Part shown: one piece after another, positions 51,776-52,777 of the stretch | How the letters are laid out: each line of letters opens with the position of its first letter | Numbering within the stretch: position 1 is the stretch's first letter | NCBI GenBank assembly: GCA_964568735.1 | Contig: CAZMRF010000033.1 | Span: 1 to 52,777, forward strand | Length of the DNA stretch: 52,777 nucleotides | From: CAZMRF01 sp964568735 | Lineage (GTDB): Bacteria; Acidobacteriota; Polarisedimenticolia; JACPZX01 | Reading direction: 5' to 3' | Notes under the pieces: generated by a model | Told to the model about the DNA's origin: nothing | What the model saw: the letters and a program-made list of their open reading frames with translations, nothing else | Databases searched by the model: none | Made by a program: the position numbers and the translations under genes

Positions 51776-52777
51776 GTGCACTCCGCTTCTGTCGCTCGTC
51801 CCTTGGTCTCTCCCGCGGTCTCAGCCGAGGCCTCTCAAGCGCCGATTCCCGCGCTTTCCCATGTTCCCTCTCCCGCGAAAGGCCAGGCGCACTCTGCTCC
51901 TCTCACGATCCGCCCGAGCCTCGCCCATCTCGAGCGGCGGGCGGGCCGGCTGCTTCGCGCCCTGAGGGACGGGGACCTGCTTCGCCGCCTGGGCTCCGTC
52001 CGCCTCGGCGATTACGTCATAGAGCGGCTCGGCGTGAGCTATCGCACCGCCCAGGAATGGATGCGCGTAGATGAGTCGCTGGAGCGGGCGCCCCTCGTCG
52101 CGGCCGGCTTCAACTCCGGAGAGATCACCTCGGCTCACGTGCGGCTCCTGTCCCGTGTCGTCGGGGTAGAGGACGAGGCGCGCTGGGTTGCGCTGGCCCT
52201 GCGGCTCGACGTCAGGGGGCTCGCACGCGCGATTGCCGCGTGGGAGCGCGACCGCGAGGACGGGCCTTTCGGGAACCAATGCGAAGACGGTCCCCCTGGA
52301 AACCAAGGCAACGAAGTTCCGGAGGTGGAAGTGGAGGATCTGGAGACCGAACCTGTAGAGCTTTCGGTCCCGGCGTGGCTGTACTCCTCGTGGAGTGAGA
52401 CTGTGACCTTCGCGAGGCAACTCGCGGGGGCGGCCGTGAGCCGAGGTGAGTGTCTCGAGCTGGTCTCGGCTGAGCTTTTCGGCTCAATGAAGCCGGCATC
52501 GGAGAAGGAGCGAGACGCGGAGGACGGACAGAGATCCGCCGCACCGATCGCAGAGAATCTCCAAACAGGGAAGCCTGAGTCGATCTCGGACCTGCCAGTG
52601 TCTGCGCTGGGCACCGACTCGACACGGATCGCTCTGCCCCCGTCTGCGCGCAGGTCTGAGTCCACCGCAACGGGCGAGGGAGGCGGCTCACCGCAGGCGC
52701 ACCGTGAGCAACCATCGGCCTTCTCGACTCCCACCCGCCTCATCGTGCGCGCCATCCATCGCGAGCTGCGGGAGCTG
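51776..52777 (+). CDS. HNH-endonuclease-family protein (repeat family), 3' end cut by window edge
   Basis: Open from a GTG at 51776 (AGGAG six bases upstream) to the right edge, 334 codons. After a Ser/Ala/Pro-rich leader, LERRAGRLLRALRDGDLLRR, LGSVRLGDYVIERLGVSYRT, AQEWMRVDESL and GEITSAHVRLLSRVV form the helical N-terminal domain characteristic of HNH-endonuclease repeat families in this kind of genome, followed by an acidic variable linker (EVPEVEVEDLETEPVELSVP) and TRLIVRAIHRELREL at the edge. The HNH motif itself would lie beyond the window. Such genes occur in many variable copies per genome and may be mobile or defence-related; that part is family knowledge. Confidence 0.7.
   Translation, partial: MHSASVARPLVSPAVSAEASQAPIPALSHVPSPAKGQAHSAPLTIRPSLAHLERRAGRLLRALRDGDLLRRLGSVRLGDYVIERLGVSYRTAQEWMRVDESLERAPLVAAGFNSGEITSAHVRLLSRVVGVEDEARWVALALRLDVRGLARAIAAWERDREDGPFGNQCEDGPPGNQGNEVPEVEVEDLETEPVELSVPAWLYSSWSETVTFARQLAGAAVSRGECLELVSAELFGSMKPASEKERDAEDGQRSAAPIAENLQTGKPESISDLPVSALGTDSTRIALPPSARRSESTATGEGGGSPQAHREQPSAFSTPTRLIVRAIHRELREL

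Overview
The window is about 52.8 kb of high-GC bacterial chromosome. Features pointing to a large-genome soil or sediment Gram-negative, most likely an Acidobacteriota-type lineage (Thermoanaerobaculia or Polarisedimenticolia-like; Myxococcota not excluded), are: many exported proteins with MopE-like Cys/Asp modules and thrombospondin type-3 calcium repeats, a TonB-dependent receptor, a DUF4388 protein, a REC-REC-PEP/pyruvate-binding fusion, an HNH-repeat gene, and frequent GTG/TTG starts. The taxonomic call is inference from gene content only.

Layout. 1-7.5 kb: an exported TPR protein cut by the left edge, several small hypotheticals, a lipoate-ligase-like protein, a FlgT-like exported protein beside a decayed LytTR fragment, and a large HEAT/DUF4388 protein. 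7.5-8.8 kb: an AAA/DUF4143 ATPase preceded by a 48-bp compound palindrome. 8.9-12.7 kb: a MacA/MacB-like export operon with no ATPase subunit. 12.7-14.9 kb: a TonB-dependent receptor. 15.1-15.3 kb: a 63-codon four-CXXC zinc-finger gene with no standard start codon. 15.8-17.6 kb: an AbiE-type toxin-antitoxin locus with an intact antitoxin under a palindromic, near-leaderless promoter and a toxin gene broken by internal deletion and frameshift; it is bracketed by a 20-bp near-repeat whose right copy overlaps the 3' end of tRNA-Asn. 17.9-22.6 kb: a housekeeping minus-strand run (amidase, GerMN lipoprotein, rph, rdgB, DUF1579) plus a membrane-anchored unknown. 22.7-25.6 kb: O-antigen-ligase-like protein and coupled TPR protein. 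25.7-26.4 kb: two paralogous 102-aa exported ten-cysteine proteins, each with its own promoter and terminator. 26.9-38.7 kb: exported or housekeeping genes (beta-helix/MopE protein, PHM-like copper protein, xth, serine hydrolase, KAS-like enzyme, M64 peptidase, pirin). 38.7-39 kb: a perfect palindrome and the 3' wreck of a DUF4143 gene. 39.4-42.8 kb: a TSP3-repeat protein containing a recent 345-bp tandem duplication. 42.9-45.1 kb: a tight three-gene cassette of unknown function next to a tRNA-Thr 3' fragment (probable integration scar) and a second 48-bp palindrome. 45.8-48.5 kb: a glucuronyl C5-epimerase-like protein and a CapK/PaaK-like enzyme (surface polysaccharide). 48.5-51.5 kb: the REC/PEP-binding protein. 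51.8 kb to the end: an HNH-family protein cut by the right edge.

The most interesting theme is a compound palindrome tied to DUF4143 ATPase genes. Two 48-bp copies 38 kb apart share their arms, one compensatory stem change and exactly the same spacing to a start codon. A third, simpler palindrome sits directly in front of a truncated DUF4143 3' end. Secondary themes are the unknown three-gene cassette at the tRNA-Thr scar, the broken AbiE system, the zinc-finger gene with a putative ACG start, and the CX3C-patterned secreted peptides.
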